A stretch of 64,000 nucleotides of DNA from Hymenobacter daecheongensis DSM 21074 (GTDB taxonomy: Bacteria; Bacteroidota; Bacteroidia; Cytophagales; Hymenobacteraceae). A model generated the notes under the pieces. It did not search any database. It was given only the letters and a program-made list of their open reading frames with translations, and was not told the DNA's origin. The position numbers and the translations under genes are program-made. The stretch's first letter is position 1, and each line of letters opens with the position of its first letter. Shown one piece after another: positions 8,660 through 16,639 of this stretch. The stretch covers positions 248,001 to 312,000 of the forward strand of contig NZ_FQYN01000006.1 in the NCBI RefSeq assembly GCF_900141805.1, given 5' to 3'.

Positions 8660-9638
8660 CGTAGACAAGGTCCAGCTCTCCGACCTGGCCTCACTTTATC
8701 CAGACAACATCGACCTGTTTATTTGCTGCGCAAGCTTCGAGACTCGTTGCTTGTCGATTGCAAAGGCATTAACGCCTGGCAGAATCAGTAAATCCCTGAT
8801 TTGCTTTAGCGAGGACCCCGCTGGCCTTGGCCCCAAATTCAAAGCAAACAAGTCGATACTGCTGCAGCGGTTTGCTGCATCTGCTACCGAAGCTCCATTA
8901 CGGCATAACGACCCCATTGCTACTGCTAACACTCTTGTTAGCAGGCTTAGTGTTCTGGCTAAGGAAGAAGTGCGCATATGCGTAGTGGATATAACCACCT
9001 TCACCCACGAAGCATTGCTAATTCTGCTTCGGGTGCTCACAATAGTATTCCACAAATCAAGCTGCAATATCACATTTGTCTATGCAGCAGCGCAGGAATA
9101 TTCTGTCGGTGACCCCCAGTCTAAAAAATGGCTTACGCGAGGAGTAGGTACTGTGCGCTCCGTGCTAGGCTATGGTGGGGAAATGAACCCTGCGAAGGGC
9201 ATTCATTTAGTAATTCTGATGGGATTTGAGCAGGAGCGGGCGAGAAAGCTTGTCGAGCTTTTTGAACCAGCCAAAGTTTCACTAGGTATTGGCAGAAAAG
9301 CTACATCCGTTAATGAGAGTCATTATAGGATTAATATGTTCAGCTTTAAAAACTTGGCTATTAGAAAGGAGGAAGTCGATAAATTTAACTTTTCCTGCAC
9401 GAGTCCTGACCAGACGCGCAAGGATTTGCGGCGCCATATAAGCAAATACACTGACTATAATACTGTCATTGTAACACTCAATACTAAGCTGTCTACAATT
9501 GGAGCAGGCTTATACTGCGTAGAGTCGCCACAAACCCAAATTTGCTACGTACCGGCTAACCTTTACAATGTAAAAGGTTACTCATCACCTGATGATTCCT
9601 GCTACGTCTACACCCTAGAAAATTTTTGGAATCTGTAG
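8652..9638 (+). CDS. Unrecognised Rossmann-like protein, island A
   Basis: A 328-residue protein starting at ATG 8652, inside the end of the ATPase gene (stop 8657-8659); the overlap supports this start over an upstream ATG. Alternating strand/helix segments are visible: IDLFICCASFETRCLSIAK near the start, then KSLICFSEDP, ICVVDITTFTHEALLILLR and IHLVILMGFEQERA, suggesting a Rossmann-like or flavodoxin-like alpha/beta fold. I cannot assign a family. C14-C15-like cysteines and the E/R of FETR are candidate functional residues. Its fixed place after HD and ATPase suggests a third subunit or an effector/ligand-binding partner. Confidence 0.75.
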   Translation: MNNVDKVQLSDLASLYPDNIDLFICCASFETRCLSIAKALTPGRISKSLICFSEDPAGLGPKFKANKSILLQRFAASATEAPLRHNDPIATANTLVSRLSVLAKEEVRICVVDITTFTHEALLILLRVLTIVFHKSSCNITFVYAAAQEYSVGDPQSKKWLTRGVGTVRSVLGYGGEMNPAKGIHLVILMGFEQERARKLVELFEPAKVSLGIGRKATSVNESHYRINMFSFKNLAIRKEEVDKFNFSCTSPDQTRKDLRRHISKYTDYNTVIVTLNTKLSTIGAGLYCVESPQTQICYVPANLYNVKGYSSPDDSCYVYTLENFWNL

Positions 9639-9692
9639 ATGGATTCGAAGCATTAGGTAATAGCATGTTTGATGCTTTCAAAAGGAGCGAGC

Positions 9693-10247
9693 CTATTTTT
9701 TGTTTTCACGTACTCTCTGCCGAACAGCAGTCGAAATTTCGTCCGCTTTCTTCATGAGGTCATAGATTTTAGACTTTATAGCGCTTAACTCCGTGACTTC
9801 GCGGCTACAGTGTTCATCGATGATTTCCCTCGTATTAACCACGCCTTGGCTGATATAGCGCGCAATCATTATCAGTTTTTGTTGCTTGGTCGCCTGGTCT
9901 AAGTTACAGGACTGAATATATGCAGTCCATGTTTTACTGCCTTTGCTGGAGTTGCAGGCTTTACAACACGGGACCAGATTACCAATTTGATGCCCGATAC
10001 CTGAGAATTCTCCTTTGCTAACTGTCGAGGATACATGGTCCCAGGTTTCAGCTGGTTTATCGCAGTATACGCACGTAAGGTCACCGCTCGGGTCCTGACC
10101 AAGTATTTTGAGGGCTTCCTCGATAGATTGTTCGTTGTACTCATCAGCAGCTGATAGCGCAGCTGCAAAAGCATGGTTGATAGTAGTCCACCTTTTCTGG
10201 TAGATAGAGTAGTCTTTTAAGTGGCTCTTGATAGACTGCTTTTTCAT
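9693..10247 (-). CDS. HNH endonuclease, island A border
   Basis: A 184-residue HNH nuclease. The zinc/HNH core spans about residues 58-105: CVYCDKPAETWDHVSS gives the first CxxC and the catalytic D-H, and NLVPCCKACNSSKGSKTW gives the asparagine and second CxxC. It is transcribed toward the island A operon (convergent, 54 bases apart), so it is not in the same transcript. It could be the cleavage partner of the methyltransferase or an independent nuclease. Codon use is as AT-rich as island A. Confidence 0.85.
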   Translation of the reverse strand: MKKQSIKSHLKDYSIYQKRWTTINHAFAAALSAADEYNEQSIEEALKILGQDPSGDLTCVYCDKPAETWDHVSSTVSKGEFSGIGHQIGNLVPCCKACNSSKGSKTWTAYIQSCNLDQATKQQKLIMIARYISQGVVNTREIIDEHCSREVTELSAIKSKIYDLMKKADEISTAVRQRVRENKK

Positions 10248-10314
10248 TGCTTTTTCATTGCTTTTTTACATGCGTTAGGCAGAGTTGCCCATTACGTGAG
10301 CCGCAATAGCAATA

Positions 10315-10623
10315 TCAACATTGCACAACCAGCACTGCCCCACACAATATCGCATCCTCATCCTCCGCATCAAACGCTACCCCCGACACGGCGGCCACCG
10401 CAGCCATAGCCGCCGGGTTTGCCTCCTCCTCACTATCGAACACCGAGTAGGCTACGTATTCCGGCCCGCTGGCCAGTACATCCACCAGCCCCGGCGCGCA
10501 GCCTAGTAGCGCCGGCACCTGGTCAGGCACCCGCGCAAATCCGGTTGCCGGGTCCGGCATACAAAGGCCCTCAAAGGATACCAGTTGCGGCGGCTGGTGG
10601 GGCAGGTAAAGCATGGCGTTCAT
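10315..10623 (-). CDS. Hypothetical protein, weakly DUF3846-like
   Basis: A 102-residue acidic protein. I chose ATG 10623 (MNAMLYLPHQPP) over an upstream ATG at 10650, which adds an odd extension. The end reads NPAAMAAVAAVSG and EDAILCGAVLVVQC, resembling the ending of DUF3846-type phage proteins, in which an asparagine-led helix is followed by an 'ivG.ail' strand. The same ending pattern occurs in the gene at 16640. Function unknown. Confidence 0.5.
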   Translation of the reverse strand: MNAMLYLPHQPPQLVSFEGLCMPDPATGFARVPDQVPALLGCAPGLVDVLASGPEYVAYSVFDSEEEANPAAMAAVAAVSGVAFDAEDEDAILCGAVLVVQC

Positions 10624-10774
10624 CTTAACAGGTTTATTGCTCGTTTGCAAAGGTCATTGTTTGACGGGCTACTGCTGCCATCAAATCTGCTGCCCCGCAC
10701 ATTTTTTAGTACGCTCCAGGCGCTAAAACGACCCGCTGTTCACTGCGCAGCCAGCCCCAGCCAGCTACAAATAC

Positions 10775-10819
10775 TAGTTACTAACTATATTGGTTAAACA
10801 TCTACTAACTTTGTTAGTA
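10775..10819. promoter_or_regulatory. Two dyads upstream of the UmuD-like gene
   Basis: TAGTTA-C-TAACTA at 10775-10787 and TACTAAC-TTT-GTTAGTA at 10803-10819 are both perfect inverted repeats sharing the TAAC core, 44-88 bases before the UmuD-like start. Paired boxes of this kind are typical of LexA-type or phage repressor control. The binding protein is not identified. Confidence 0.55.
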
Positions 10820-10862
10820 TTATTGCCGTTGCATACGCCCGTTCACTCCTACCGATAGTCTT

Positions 10863-11312
10863 ATGTCCACCGTCGAAATTCTGCAGGTCATTCAGGAGCC
10901 CCTGTGGCTCATCCAGTGCGAAACGCCCGTTCCGGCCGGCTTCCCCGGCCTCGCCGACGGGGCGCCTCTCAGCAAAATCGACCTGAATAACCTGTTGGTG
11001 CCCCGTCCCGACTGCACCTATCTGGCACGCGTCCAGGGTACCAGCATGGACGGAGCCCCCTCGCACATTGCCGACGGAGCCCTGATGGCCGTTGACTGCT
11101 CCCTCACCCCTGAGCCAGGCGACATCGTGGTGGCAGCTGTTGATGGAGAGTTTACCGTCAAGCGGCTTGAAAAGCGCGCCAACGATTACTGGCTCATCCC
11201 CGACAACCCCACCCATAGCCCCATCGACACCAGCCGGCTGGGCGACCGGTTCGAGGTTTGGGGCGTCGTTACCTACGTCTTCAACAAGATGCAGCGGGGC
11301 CGGCACCGCTAG
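10863..11312 (+). CDS. umuD: UmuD-like S24 autopeptidase (SOS response)
   Basis: A 149-residue LexA/UmuD-type serine-lysine peptidase. The catalytic serine is S61 (VQGTSMDGA) and the general-base lysine is K100 (DGEFTVKRL). The segment PVPAGFPGLADG near residues 22-33 matches the self-cleavage region, with A25-G26 the likely scissile bond. UmuD normally pairs with UmuC to make DNA polymerase V; no umuC or other Y-family polymerase gene is in the window. Two dyads just upstream suggest damage-inducible control. It might instead act as an anti-repressor or regulator within the element. Confidence 0.85.
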   Translation: MSTVEILQVIQEPLWLIQCETPVPAGFPGLADGAPLSKIDLNNLLVPRPDCTYLARVQGTSMDGAPSHIADGALMAVDCSLTPEPGDIVVAAVDGEFTVKRLEKRANDYWLIPDNPTHSPIDTSRLGDRFEVWGVVTYVFNKMQRGRHR

Positions 11313-11437
11313 CCTATCCATGCTGGCTCATGTGCGTCTGACAAAGCGCGCGTGTTAGTGCATATGCTGAGCAAGTGGTTTGAAACTGATGAAACCTGTC
11401 GTTTATTGCTCCCTACTCCATCATAAGCTACTTCCAG

Positions 11438-11827
11438 ATGAAAACCGTTGCTACCCTCGAACACCTCACTGCAAACTTGAAAAAGCTGGAGCATTACATC
11501 CAAGCGGGTTCTACTGATGAGCAACAGGAAGCCCGGCGGTTTATCGAACAGGGCACGTGCTTTCTGGCTTACCACGACGGGGGGCAGATGCGCTTTGCTC
11601 CAAGCCGGTTTATTGGCTACCAGAACAATACATTCGACAAGCACAGCAGCAATGCGGAGCGCGACGGCCGGGTAACCAACCCCGCAATATCCAGACTGCT
11701 TAAAACGTCACTGCCGCTGCCTGATGGGGAATTGGAGGAGCAATACCAGCAGTATTGTCACAGCTTGGGTATTACCCCTCGCCCTAAAGGCAGCTTTGGA
11801 GTGAGCCGTAAATACTGGAAGCTGTAA
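11438..11827 (+). CDS. Hypothetical protein
   Basis: A 129-residue protein with no named domain. A helical start (TLEHLTANLKKLEHYIQ) precedes a more distinctive block, FAPSRFIGYQNNTF, then a basic tail with RPKGSFGVSRKYWKL. The SRFIGY block resembles the N-terminal head of some modification-dependent restriction enzymes, but no nuclease core is present, so this is only a resemblance. It is flanked by the UmuD-like gene and another unknown. Confidence 0.55.
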   Translation: MKTVATLEHLTANLKKLEHYIQAGSTDEQQEARRFIEQGTCFLAYHDGGQMRFAPSRFIGYQNNTFDKHSSNAERDGRVTNPAISRLLKTSLPLPDGELEEQYQQYCHSLGITPRPKGSFGVSRKYWKL

Positions 11828-11924
11828 TCAGGTCCATGCTTAGCGTCAGCCGCTCCTATATCTTCCATGACAGGTAGGACGACGCAACGCGAGGTAAGCG
11901 GCCGGCCTGCACTAGGCGCAAAGT

Positions 11925-12344
11925 TCAGAACCGCTCATCCAGGTGCAGGGTCCCATCGATGTAGTACTGTGTAAGGTGACCGGCCAGCCGCAACGAGTGC
12001 GCAAATTCTGCCCGCTCGTGCGCATCCTGCGCTGAGACAGCCACAACGCTGAATGACTCCTCCAGATAGGGTAGAGGTCGTAGCTCCTTCGGCAGATGCG
12101 GCCCGTCTTCACCAGTGATGCGCACCTGATATACCTGGTAGCCTTGTGGCAGCTGTTCCATCTGATAGACAGAGTCTGCTCCGCAGCTCCGGCACTTCAC
12201 CTGCAGGCTGATGCCTGATTCGCCTTTTGCTATAACACGGCCCGATGAGTGCGGCGTGGCCTGCTGCTCACTAGTGCAGTGTAATGACAGAAATCCTTTC
12301 GGTGTATGACCGACGCCGGTAGAGAGAATACGGGTATGCGCCAT
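11925..12344 (-). CDS. Hypothetical protein with one CxxC
   Basis: A 139-residue protein of unknown family. A single CRSCGA motif near residue 52 could be half of a zinc site. A beta-rich middle (YQVYQVRITGEDG) and a helical end follow. It is divergent from the PD-(D/E)XK nuclease gene that starts 93 bases away and may share its promoter region. Confidence 0.5.
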   Translation of the reverse strand: MAHTRILSTGVGHTPKGFLSLHCTSEQQATPHSSGRVIAKGESGISLQVKCRSCGADSVYQMEQLPQGYQVYQVRITGEDGPHLPKELRPLPYLEESFSVVAVSAQDAHERAEFAHSLRLAGHLTQYYIDGTLHLDERF

Positions 12345-12436
12345 GGTCAGTTAGGTAAAAGAAGGAGGGCTGAGAGTCGGCATCTGATGTAAAGTTCGCA
12401 ACTTCGGCCCGTTCAATACAGCCATTAATTTCATAT

Positions 12437-13711
12437 ATGAATAATCTGACTGCGTGCCTGAATGCCGTAGCCTCAACCGTAAGCCGGGTGGACCAAGAAA
12501 ACCGCTTGGTAAACCAATATACCGCTCGCGACTTCACCCCGTTCCGCTTTCTGTCCGGTTGGGGTGAAGTGCCATCTACCCACATGCTGGCTTTTTTTCT
12601 CGACCCCAACGAGGACCATGGCCAAGGCACCCTATTCCAGGAATTGTTCATTAAACGGCTGCAGCTACAGCCTGCTGTTGGTGCCCGACTCCCCAAAACC
12701 CGCTGGAAAGTAGAAGCCGAGCGTCGCCATGCCGAATACGGCCAACTGGATATGCTGCTGACAGCGGCTGACCATTCCTTTGGCATCTGCTTGGAGAACA
12801 AGCCCCGCAACCAGACTATCGACCAGCCCCAGCAGTTGGCTTCCTACCGAAAGCTCCTGCAGCACCGGCACAACGAAAGCTACCTGCTTGTTTATCTCAG
12901 CCGCGAAGAAAGGGCCCCGAATTCCGATAGCCTGCATCCTGATGACCGTAAAGCACTCACCAGTTCGGGGCATTACATCAACATCACATACCGCAGCTTT
13001 ATTCTGGACCTTCTCCATGACTGGCATCAAGCCGTTCACCCCGAAAGCCTGCGCATCTTCCTGCGCCAGTTTCGCCAGCACATCGAGCAGTGGCTACAAT
13101 TTGAAAGCACAAAGCCAGCACAACTTATGCAGGAACAAGAAGTAGCCGCCACACTGGCAACATCTGCCGCCAACGTGCGGACAGCATTCGAAATTCATGC
13201 TTCCATCGGCGCATTGCGTCAACAGCTTCTTAGCCGTCTCACCCAGGGCTTGGTCGCTGCAGTGCCCGGCACTGTGGGCGCAGAACACTGGAAGTATAAG
13301 GGGTTCTTCGGAGCGGAAACTTATCGGGGATTTCTTATTCGACGTCCATCGCCTACTGGCATCTTCGATGACCTGCCTTGGGGGCGTTATGCTATTGTAC
13401 TCGAGTTTCTTGATGGGAAGCTGATGTACGGCGTGAGATTTGACCGGATTGACTGGCATCAGGGTGATACAGGGGCCTCTGCTCCTTGGCCAAATGAGAT
13501 TTCTGCGGCTATGAGTCCGGGCCCAATTCCCGTACCATTCAACAGCAATGAGTGGTGGCCATGGAAGGTTTATGCCAGTCAGGAAAACGGCAACGACCTC
13601 TATCCCGCCATAGCTGATACTGACAGCGACTTGTGGAAAAAGCTCAAGCCCGAAGTAATCCGTTTGGCCGAAGCACTTGATACTTGGTGTGCCATTCCAG
13701 CCAACAATTAG
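12437..13711 (+). CDS. PD-(D/E)XK superfamily nuclease
   Basis: A 424-residue protein with a restriction-like nuclease core in the N-terminal third. D105 lies in YGQLDMLLTA and E120-x-K122 in GICLENKPRN, followed by QPQQLASYRKLL, the helix typical of PDDEXK_4-type proteins. The C-terminal part contains a WYKG-like segment (WKYKGFFGAETYRGF) found in this family but of unknown role. No partner gene is adjacent. It is probably a stand-alone defence nuclease carried as cargo. Confidence 0.8.
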   Translation: MNNLTACLNAVASTVSRVDQENRLVNQYTARDFTPFRFLSGWGEVPSTHMLAFFLDPNEDHGQGTLFQELFIKRLQLQPAVGARLPKTRWKVEAERRHAEYGQLDMLLTAADHSFGICLENKPRNQTIDQPQQLASYRKLLQHRHNESYLLVYLSREERAPNSDSLHPDDRKALTSSGHYINITYRSFILDLLHDWHQAVHPESLRIFLRQFRQHIEQWLQFESTKPAQLMQEQEVAATLATSAANVRTAFEIHASIGALRQQLLSRLTQGLVAAVPGTVGAEHWKYKGFFGAETYRGFLIRRPSPTGIFDDLPWGRYAIVLEFLDGKLMYGVRFDRIDWHQGDTGASAPWPNEISAAMSPGPIPVPFNSNEWWPWKVYASQENGNDLYPAIADTDSDLWKKLKPEVIRLAEALDTWCAIPANN

Positions 13712-13723
13712 CTATAACCAAAA

Positions 13724-13747
13724 CGAGCGGACCATCTGGTCCGCTCG
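13724..13747. terminator. Bidirectional hairpin between convergent genes
   Basis: A perfect 11-base-pair stem (CGAGCGGACCA) with a two-base loop lies between the PD-(D/E)XK gene and the endolysin gene, which converge here. It has A-rich and T-containing flanks. Confidence 0.7.
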
Positions 13748-13760
13748 CTTCATTTCCACT

Positions 13761-14243
13761 CTACACCTCAAAATGCGGCCGGTCCTTGAACCCCGGCCAG
13801 TCGCCGCCCCAACGCACCCGCGCATCGGCCGCTTTCATCAGCCGCGCAAACTTGCTCAGCAGTAGCCCCGACCACGACACCTCCCCATCAGGCAGGATAA
13901 ACGCCACATCCAGCGCCGGCGTGGGCAGCTTATTATGCTTCGATTCACCCCCGCGCTTATAGGTCACAATCGGCCCGGGCTTGCTGCGTCCCTGCTTATA
14001 GAGCTCCTCCTGCCGCTCCGGCGACCGGTAGCACTCCGTAATAATCGGCCGCCCCGCCAGCCGAAGCACCGGGTCACCCAACCACCGGGCTAAAGCCTGA
14101 GCATACGCCGCCCCCAGGCTCGGCACCGCCTGCGCCAACCGCGCAGTCTGGACACGTTGCTGAACCCCGCTCAGCTGCGGCAATGACCGCTTCCCCGTCC
14201 GCTCCGCGAAACGGCCAGCCGGTACCTTACTCAGCGTCGACAC
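13761..14243 (-). CDS. Phage endolysin, M15-type peptidase
   Basis: A 160-residue protein of the D-Ala-D-Ala carboxypeptidase/L-Ala-D-Glu endopeptidase type (peptidase M15), which cuts peptidoglycan stem peptides. Recognisable parts are ITECYRSPERQEELYKQGRS, the zinc ligands H and D in SKHNKLPTPALDVAF, and the third ligand in DRPHFEV at the C-terminus. There is no signal peptide, consistent with release by a holin. Its start overlaps the end of the upstream holin-like gene by 17 bases, so they form a lysis cassette. Confidence 0.85.
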   Translation of the reverse strand: MSTLSKVPAGRFAERTGKRSLPQLSGVQQRVQTARLAQAVPSLGAAYAQALARWLGDPVLRLAGRPIITECYRSPERQEELYKQGRSKPGPIVTYKRGGESKHNKLPTPALDVAFILPDGEVSWSGLLLSKFARLMKAADARVRWGGDWPGFKDRPHFEV

Positions 14244-14499
14244 GGCCGGAAGCAGGCGCGACGGGCGCCTTTTCCGCCGACCCCGGGGCCGGAATCTTAA
14301 CCACTACCTCCGACTTTTGTAGCGCCTTACGCACCGTTGCCCAGATGGTGACGATGGCCACCAGTGCCTGAATGACGAGGTGCCCGTACTGCTCAATCTT
14401 GTCGGGGTCGGGCGGCACCAGCTCATTGCCGGCCACTTGTCCGAGGAGGGAAGTGGCAAGGATGTGTGCGAGGTGCCCGGCTTTGGTGCTGCTAAACAT
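14227..14499 (-). CDS. Holin-like small membrane protein
   Basis: A 90-residue protein with one clear hydrophobic segment (HLVIQALVAIVTIWATV, about residues 39-56), preceded by a polar N-terminus and followed by a charged, proline-rich tail. Its gene overlaps the endolysin start. Size, membrane segment and position match a holin, which makes membrane lesions that let the endolysin reach the wall. Holins share little sequence, so the call rests on context. Confidence 0.7.
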   Translation of the reverse strand: MFSSTKAGHLAHILATSLLGQVAGNELVPPDPDKIEQYGHLVIQALVAIVTIWATVRKALQKSEVVVKIPAPGSAEKAPVAPASGRVDAE

Positions 14500-15516
14500 G
14501 GCGTTTGTTTATGTTACTGTGTTATAATTTGTAACAAACATACGTAGTAAAAAGCAACAAGATTCACAACAGAGTCGTTAGTTGTTTTGTATTATTTTGG
14601 GCAGCCCCTTCGGGCCGGGCTGTCCGCCACTCCGCTTCGCTTCGGCCCTGCGGGCAGCCTTCCGATGGTCGGCTTGGCTACCATCCCTGCTGCTCCTGAC
14701 GCTCCGCCAACAGCACGGCAAGCCGTTGCCAATTCGCAAGGTCACCGCCTCCCGCTGGTCGGCACCTCCCATGCGAGGCCCCGGCAGCCTCCCCACACGA
14801 CCCTGACGCTCCGCCAGCCCGCCGCCTGCCGTGCCACCAGCCCTACGGGACAGGCCGCCCGTCATGCCCCTCTTGCCAGCCGCCCCGGTCCCGGCCGCCG
14901 TTCGGCCTCGTCGCTACCTTGCTCCGCAGAGTTTTGGGCTCCGTACCTCCGCCCAAAACCCCGCTACGCCGCGTCCGCTCCTCTGCTGCACGTCGCCCCG
15001 GCCCTCTCCCCACCGCACCGACACAACAGCAACCATCGACTCTACAGCTGCAGCCCTGACGCCAGCCCACCGCACCGCTGCCAGGCCGCGCAAGGCCAGA
15101 AAAAAGCCCCGCGCCGCCTGTCAGCTCCTCCTGATTTCGTTGCAGGCCGCAGGCTGAAAAGCCCGCCGCCTGCGGGTAAAGCTTGCGTTCAGGCCACGCA
15201 GGCAGAAGCAAGGCCCGCTTCGCGGAGAGTCTTATTGGGGAGTGCCCCAAGCCCCCGCCATCATGCCCAGGCTGACGCCCGGTCATCTGCCTCGGGTTCC
15301 GCAGCCTGAAAAAGGCCGCTACACCCTCATAAGGCCGGCTCCGCCGAGCGTCCATTGGTGGCTGACCGCCCCCAAACCCCGGCAATAAGGCATTTAGGTG
15401 TCGTTCAGTCGGCCACGTTCCGGCTAGGCTCGGCAGTCCTTGCTAAAATTGCACTTTTCCGACCTGTTTTCTGGTTAAAAATATTCTAACAAGCCCTGTT
15501 ATTTGGTTGCATTATG
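14500..15516. other. One-kilobase GC-rich non-coding block
   Basis: No convincing gene here. Open frames cross it on both strands, but their translations are low-complexity Pro/Ala/Arg/Ser without domains, and it has many short inverted repeats, for example TTGGGG-AGTG-CCCCAA at 15235-15250 and CAGCCC/GGGCTG near 14603-14621. The last 80 bases turn AT-rich and end in a strong promoter. Such blocks in mobile elements can hold an origin of replication or transfer, or structured RNA. None can be chosen from sequence alone. Confidence 0.6.
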
Positions 15517-15548
15517 TTTGATTAACAAACATTTTGTTTGTATCTTTG
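15517..15548 (+). promoter_or_regulatory. Consensus Bacteroidota promoter with embedded dyad
   Basis: TTTG at 15517-15520, a 20-base spacer, and TATCTTTG at 15541-15548 fit the Bacteroidota primary sigma consensus. The spacer contains the dyad ACAAAC-ATTTT-GTTTGT (15525-15541), a likely operator. It drives the gene string that begins at 15632. Confidence 0.75.
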
Positions 15549-15631
15549 GGTAGCAAGTCGGGAAAGGCCCGGCTGCCCGCCCTACCCGGAGGCCTACGGC
15601 GCGGGGCATCCCACGGCTAACATCTACAGCC

Positions 15632-15952
15632 ATGCAACCCAACCAACTTCTGCAGCTCGCCGCTGCCGCCTGGAAAGGCCCCGCCCTCTGCTCGTTCTCG
15701 GGCATCTACGTTTCGCAGTCTGCCGCCACCTATGGCAAGGGCAGCACCTCCTGGCACGTCATGCTCAGTCTGGCCCAGCGCCCGGAGTGCCAGCCCGCCG
15801 GTGGGTTTGCCGGCTCCTCCCCATGCCCGTTTGAGGCCTTGCGCCTGGCTTTTCGCGCCCTGCGCGCCGCCTACCCCGGCTATGCCTTTGGGGCCGTGTG
15901 GGAGGTCATGAAAGCCGAGGATGATTTTGCCGGCGTCCCCGCTCATGCCTAG
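15632..15952 (+). CDS. Hypothetical protein
   Basis: A 106-residue protein, first gene after the 15517 promoter. The sequence (CSFSGIYVSQSAATYGKGST, then SWHVMLSLAQRPE) suggests a small alpha/beta fold but no family is recognised. The next gene starts within its last codons, so it is translated in a coupled fashion with it. It belongs to the element's 15.6-18.7 kb operon. Confidence 0.6.
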   Translation: MQPNQLLQLAAAAWKGPALCSFSGIYVSQSAATYGKGSTSWHVMLSLAQRPECQPAGGFAGSSPCPFEALRLAFRALRAAYPGYAFGAVWEVMKAEDDFAGVPAHA

Positions 15953-16340
15953 CGTCGCCATTGCCCCAGCCGCGCCCGTCGTGGGCGCGGCTGCCGGCAA
16001 GCTGGCTGCCCTGCACGCCAACCTTGCCCGGCTGGAGGCCATGTTTCCGCCCCGGCCCCAGCCCGCTCCCCAGCCCACGCCGGCCCCCATCGACCCGGCC
16101 ACCGTTGCCGCCCGCCTAGCTCTGGCCCGCACTCAGTCAGCGCTGTTTGATGCCCGTGCTGCCAGGTATGCGCTGCGCGACGAATACCGCCCCCAGCCGG
16201 GCCGCTTCACTCAGCTTCGCGCTGCCATCATGCGCTACCGTGAGGCCCGCACTGCTTACGCCGCCGCTGCCGCCGCTTTCCACGCCAGCCCGGCCGGCGC
16301 TGCCTTGCAGGCTGCCCGCGCCCGCTACCCGCTTTTCTAG
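15945..16340 (+). CDS. Hypothetical alanine-rich helical protein
   Basis: I place the start at ATG 15945, which overlaps the previous stop (15950-15952), rather than an earlier ATG at 15921. The roughly 131-residue product is very alanine- and arginine-rich and mostly helical, with a proline linker (PPRPQPAPQPTPAP) near residue 35. No domain is recognised; a coiled or scaffold-like role is possible. Confidence 0.55.
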   Translation: MPSVAIAPAAPVVGAAAGKLAALHANLARLEAMFPPRPQPAPQPTPAPIDPATVAARLALARTQSALFDARAARYALRDEYRPQPGRFTQLRAAIMRYREARTAYAAAAAAFHASPAGAALQAARARYPLF

Positions 16341-16388
16341 CCATCAGGCCCGCGTCGGCATCGGTGCGGGCCACTAAGCCCCTTTTTC

Positions 16389-16583
16389 ATGGACTACGAA
16401 CCAACCGAGGCCGAGCTAAACGGCCTCAGCGGCGATGCGATAGCCGCTGATGAAGCCCAGGCCGCTTATTACGAGCAGCAGGAGGAGTGGGAGCGCCAGG
16501 CATGGTACCACCACGAGCAGGAGCAGCAAGGGTGGGAAGATGGCGAGTACGAGCAGATGATGTTCGAGGTCGAAGGCTATTAA
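16389..16583 (+). CDS. Small acidic protein
   Basis: A 64-residue protein dominated by Glu, Gln, Tyr and Trp (YYEQQEEWERQAWYHHEQEQ). It is strongly acidic with no domain recognised. Small acidic proteins in mobile elements include DNA-mimic inhibitors, but nothing here proves that. A hairpin terminator follows at 16599. Confidence 0.55.
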   Translation: MDYEPTEAELNGLSGDAIAADEAQAAYYEQQEEWERQAWYHHEQEQQGWEDGEYEQMMFEVEGY

Positions 16584-16598
16584 TCCAATCCATTCACC

Positions 16599-16626
16599 AA
16601 GGGCCGCCCGCCGGGGGCGGCCCCTT
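16599..16626 (+). terminator. GC-rich hairpin
   Basis: AAGGGCCGCCC pairs with GGGCGGCCCCTT (16599-16626), allowing one bulge, 15 bases after the acidic protein gene. It lacks a strong U tract, so it may attenuate rather than fully terminate. Confidence 0.45.
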
Positions 16627-16639
16627 AAAGTGCCCCGTC

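Noticed and set aside
14587..15309. 240-codon open frame in the GC-rich block
   Set aside because: Translation is Pro/Ala/Arg/Ser-rich with no domain, other frames are open too, and the region is full of inverted repeats; more likely non-coding.
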